NCBI GenBank assembly: GCA_019694575.1
Contig: JAIBBR010000049.1
Coordinates: forward strand, 1-34,692
DNA length: 34,692 nt
Direction of reading: 5' to 3'
Source: Myxococcaceae bacterium
GTDB taxonomy: Bacteria > Myxococcota > Myxococcia > Myxococcales > Myxococcaceae
Shown here: in pieces, positions 33,457-34,692 of the stretch
How the letters are laid out: every line of letters begins with the position of its first letter
Position numbering within the stretch: position 1 is the first letter of the stretch
Position numbers and translations under genes: made by a program
Notes under the pieces: generated by a model
The model's database searches: none
Told to the model about the DNA's origin: nothing
What the model saw: only the letters and a program-made list of their open reading frames with translations

Positions 33457-34428
33457 ATGATTCAAAATGGTCGTCGCGCGTTGCCGGTGTTTTCGTTGTC
33501 GTTCATGGTGCTTTCTGCGTGCGGTACCGGCGTCGAGACGGGCCATGAAGCTGACGACGCGCTCGACACCGCGAACGGCGAATTGCGCACCACCTATGCC
33601 GACCTGACAGAAACGTTGAGCGAGACCGAACTCGAGAAGTGGTTAGAGGTGAAGCGCGCGTTGCTCGAAGGTTTCGACAATATCTGTGGCGACACCCTTT
33701 GCGGCGGTGACTTTTCGAATTTGTCGACGGTGCGTCTGCAGTGCTCGGCCACCACCGCGGCGAAGAAAATGAAAGACTGCACGTGGGTGCTGGGTGGCAG
33801 CATTGGTTATGTCAACGGCACTACGGGCCAAATTGGCGGCGAATCACGCGCCTTCACCTGCAAAATTCCTATCAAGGGCACGGCGAAAACGCTGCTCAAC
33901 ACCTTGATTGCCGCGGGCAACCGGGCATTGAACACGCCGTTGCCGCAGACGAACCAGTCTTTCTATGACGGCTTGGTGGCCTGTTTCGAGGGTGTGGTGG
34001 GCTCGCCCATACCTTCGGTGGAGCAGCCCGTTTACGACGAGCTGCAAGATTACTTCTGGGCCGCTGATGAAGCGCAGGGCCTGTCGTGGGTGCAAACGCG
34101 CCGCAAGTTGAACAAAGGCTTCGACGAAGTGTGCGGTGACTCGTTCTGCGAAGGTGAGTACCCCAACATGACGGGTTTGGGTTTCACCTGCTCGGTGAAG
34201 CGCAGCTCGGGCTACGTGACGAAGTGCCAGTGGACCTTCGTCGCCGTCGACAGCTACGTCGATGCGAAGGGCGCCATCGTCGCTAACACCAAAACGTACC
34301 AGTGCCCGGTTGAAATTCGCGCATACGCCAAGAAGCTCGCGGCGACGCTAAATGTTGACGACCCGTTGCACGCCACCTTGCCGGGGCGCAACACGTCGCT
34401 CTACGACGCGTTGACGGGTTGCCTTTGA
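33457..34428 (+). CDS. Lipoprotein with a duplicated six-Cys domain
   Basis: 323 aa. Lipobox VLSAC (C22). Two homologous domains: residues about 65-178 and 212-323, with cysteines C77, C82, C96, C108, C135, C176 and C226, C231, C245, C257, C283, C322. The spacing (5, 14, 12, 26-27, 39-41) is nearly identical. Matching landmarks are GFDNICGDTLC/GFDEVCGDSFC, DCTW/KCQW and SFYDGLVAC/SLYDALTGC. Presumably three disulfides per domain. I do not recognise the fold. ATG 33457 has AAGG six bases upstream. It is divergent from the kinase gene. Confidence 0.82.
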   Translation: MIQNGRRALPVFSLSFMVLSACGTGVETGHEADDALDTANGELRTTYADLTETLSETELEKWLEVKRALLEGFDNICGDTLCGGDFSNLSTVRLQCSATTAAKKMKDCTWVLGGSIGYVNGTTGQIGGESRAFTCKIPIKGTAKTLLNTLIAAGNRALNTPLPQTNQSFYDGLVACFEGVVGSPIPSVEQPVYDELQDYFWAADEAQGLSWVQTRRKLNKGFDEVCGDSFCEGEYPNMTGLGFTCSVKRSSGYVTKCQWTFVAVDSYVDAKGAIVANTKTYQCPVEIRAYAKKLAATLNVDDPLHATLPGRNTSLYDALTGCL

Positions 34429-34651
34429 GGCGAAATAAGGGGCTTGGGTGCCACGGTGCTCTCATCGACGCATAGGGCTTGACTGCCTTGCCCGCCCGCC
34501 TTGAGCGAGGCCTGCGGCCGTCATACCAGCTCGGTCTGCATAGACGTTGCGTACTTGGGCGATGACGGGAGCGCGTTCGATTTTAGGAAGTGCGCGAAAT
34601 AAAAAAGCGTAGTGCGATCAACTTCTTGCGAGACGGCTCGATCATAGAAAC
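34429..34651. other. Spacer after the duplicated-domain lipoprotein
   Basis: No convincing gene, terminator or promoter seen on either strand. A small GGCC-TGC-GGCC inverted repeat lies near 34508-34520, and there is an A-rich stretch GAAATAAAAAAG near 34600. Confidence 0.4.
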
Positions 34652-34692
34652 ATGATGACCGAAGACGAAAAGAAGCGGCGGGCAGAGGTTGA
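34652..34692 (+). CDS. Possible partial CDS at the right edge
   Basis: ATGATG at 34652 opens a frame beginning MMTEDEKKRRAEV that runs off the window. The charged start is typical of real cytoplasmic proteins, but there is no strong ribosome binding site (ATAGAAAC) and only 13 codons are visible. Confidence 0.35.
   Translation, partial: MMTEDEKKRRAEV

Noticed and set aside
33342-33458. 39-residue N-terminal extension of the Ser/Thr kinase
   Set aside because: It overlaps the start of the divergent gene and adds a hydrophobic segment before a kinase domain that must be cytoplasmic; the TTG at 33341 has a well-spaced GGAG.

Overview
The window looks like a chromosomal segment of a myxobacterium (Myxococcota). 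The strongest evidence is the pair cdnL (7643-8149) and carD-carG (30897 down to 29438). CarD and its zinc partner CarG are known as a linked regulatory pair in Myxococcus and relatives. Supporting signs are a PEGA-domain Ser/Thr kinase, many Cys-rich Sec lipoproteins and an NtrC-type activator. Base composition looks moderately GC-rich by eye (not counted). The layout is dense, with frequent 4-bp start/stop overlaps. No tRNA, rRNA, CRISPR array or phage block was seen.

Layout. 1-89 (-): 5' end of a probable AbiEi-like protein, then a spacer with a nested palindrome. 388-5093 (+): dnaE and an exported Ala/Lys-rich protein. 5098-7500 (-): comEC, with a G-quadruplex-type motif over its ribosome binding site. 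7643-8809 (+): cdnL and a membrane protein, ending at a MITE-like palindrome (8810-8967) that abuts the stop codon. 8987-12283 (-): a PA14-type lipoprotein, a small secreted protein, a DUF1304 protein and an NtrC-family regulator. 12428-14002 (+): a Cys-rich OmpA/Pal lipoprotein and a double VOC protein. 14060-16045 (-): ligA. 16302-20008 (+): rho and two coupled Cys-rich lipoproteins. 20010-23394 (-): a lipase, an unknown protein, a SEC-C methionine aminopeptidase and an acyltransferase-3, tightly packed. 23558-25592 (+): an aldo/keto reductase, an unknown protein, and a small lipoprotein whose ribosome binding site lies in a hairpin. 25597-33341 (-): a Ser/Thr kinase, then a 59-residue secreted peptide, carD, carG, an exported protein, a GT39-type membrane glycosyltransferase and a Cys-rich lipoprotein. 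33457-34428 (+): a lipoprotein with a duplicated six-Cys domain. 34652 onward: the start of a further possible gene.

Themes. Replication and information genes (dnaE, ligA, rho, map, cdnL) are interleaved with envelope lipoproteins. The most notable unit is the carD-carG cluster. Its CarD carries a histone H1-like tail. Its CarG has Gln at the first His of the archaemetzincin motif. The two genes are packed tightly with a downstream envelope gene set, and upstream lies a small secreted-peptide gene whose promoter -10 box sits inside a perfect palindrome. Other control elements worth testing are the comEC G4, the hairpin over the ribosome binding site at 25149-25190, and a Pho-box-like 11-bp repeat at 9916-9937.
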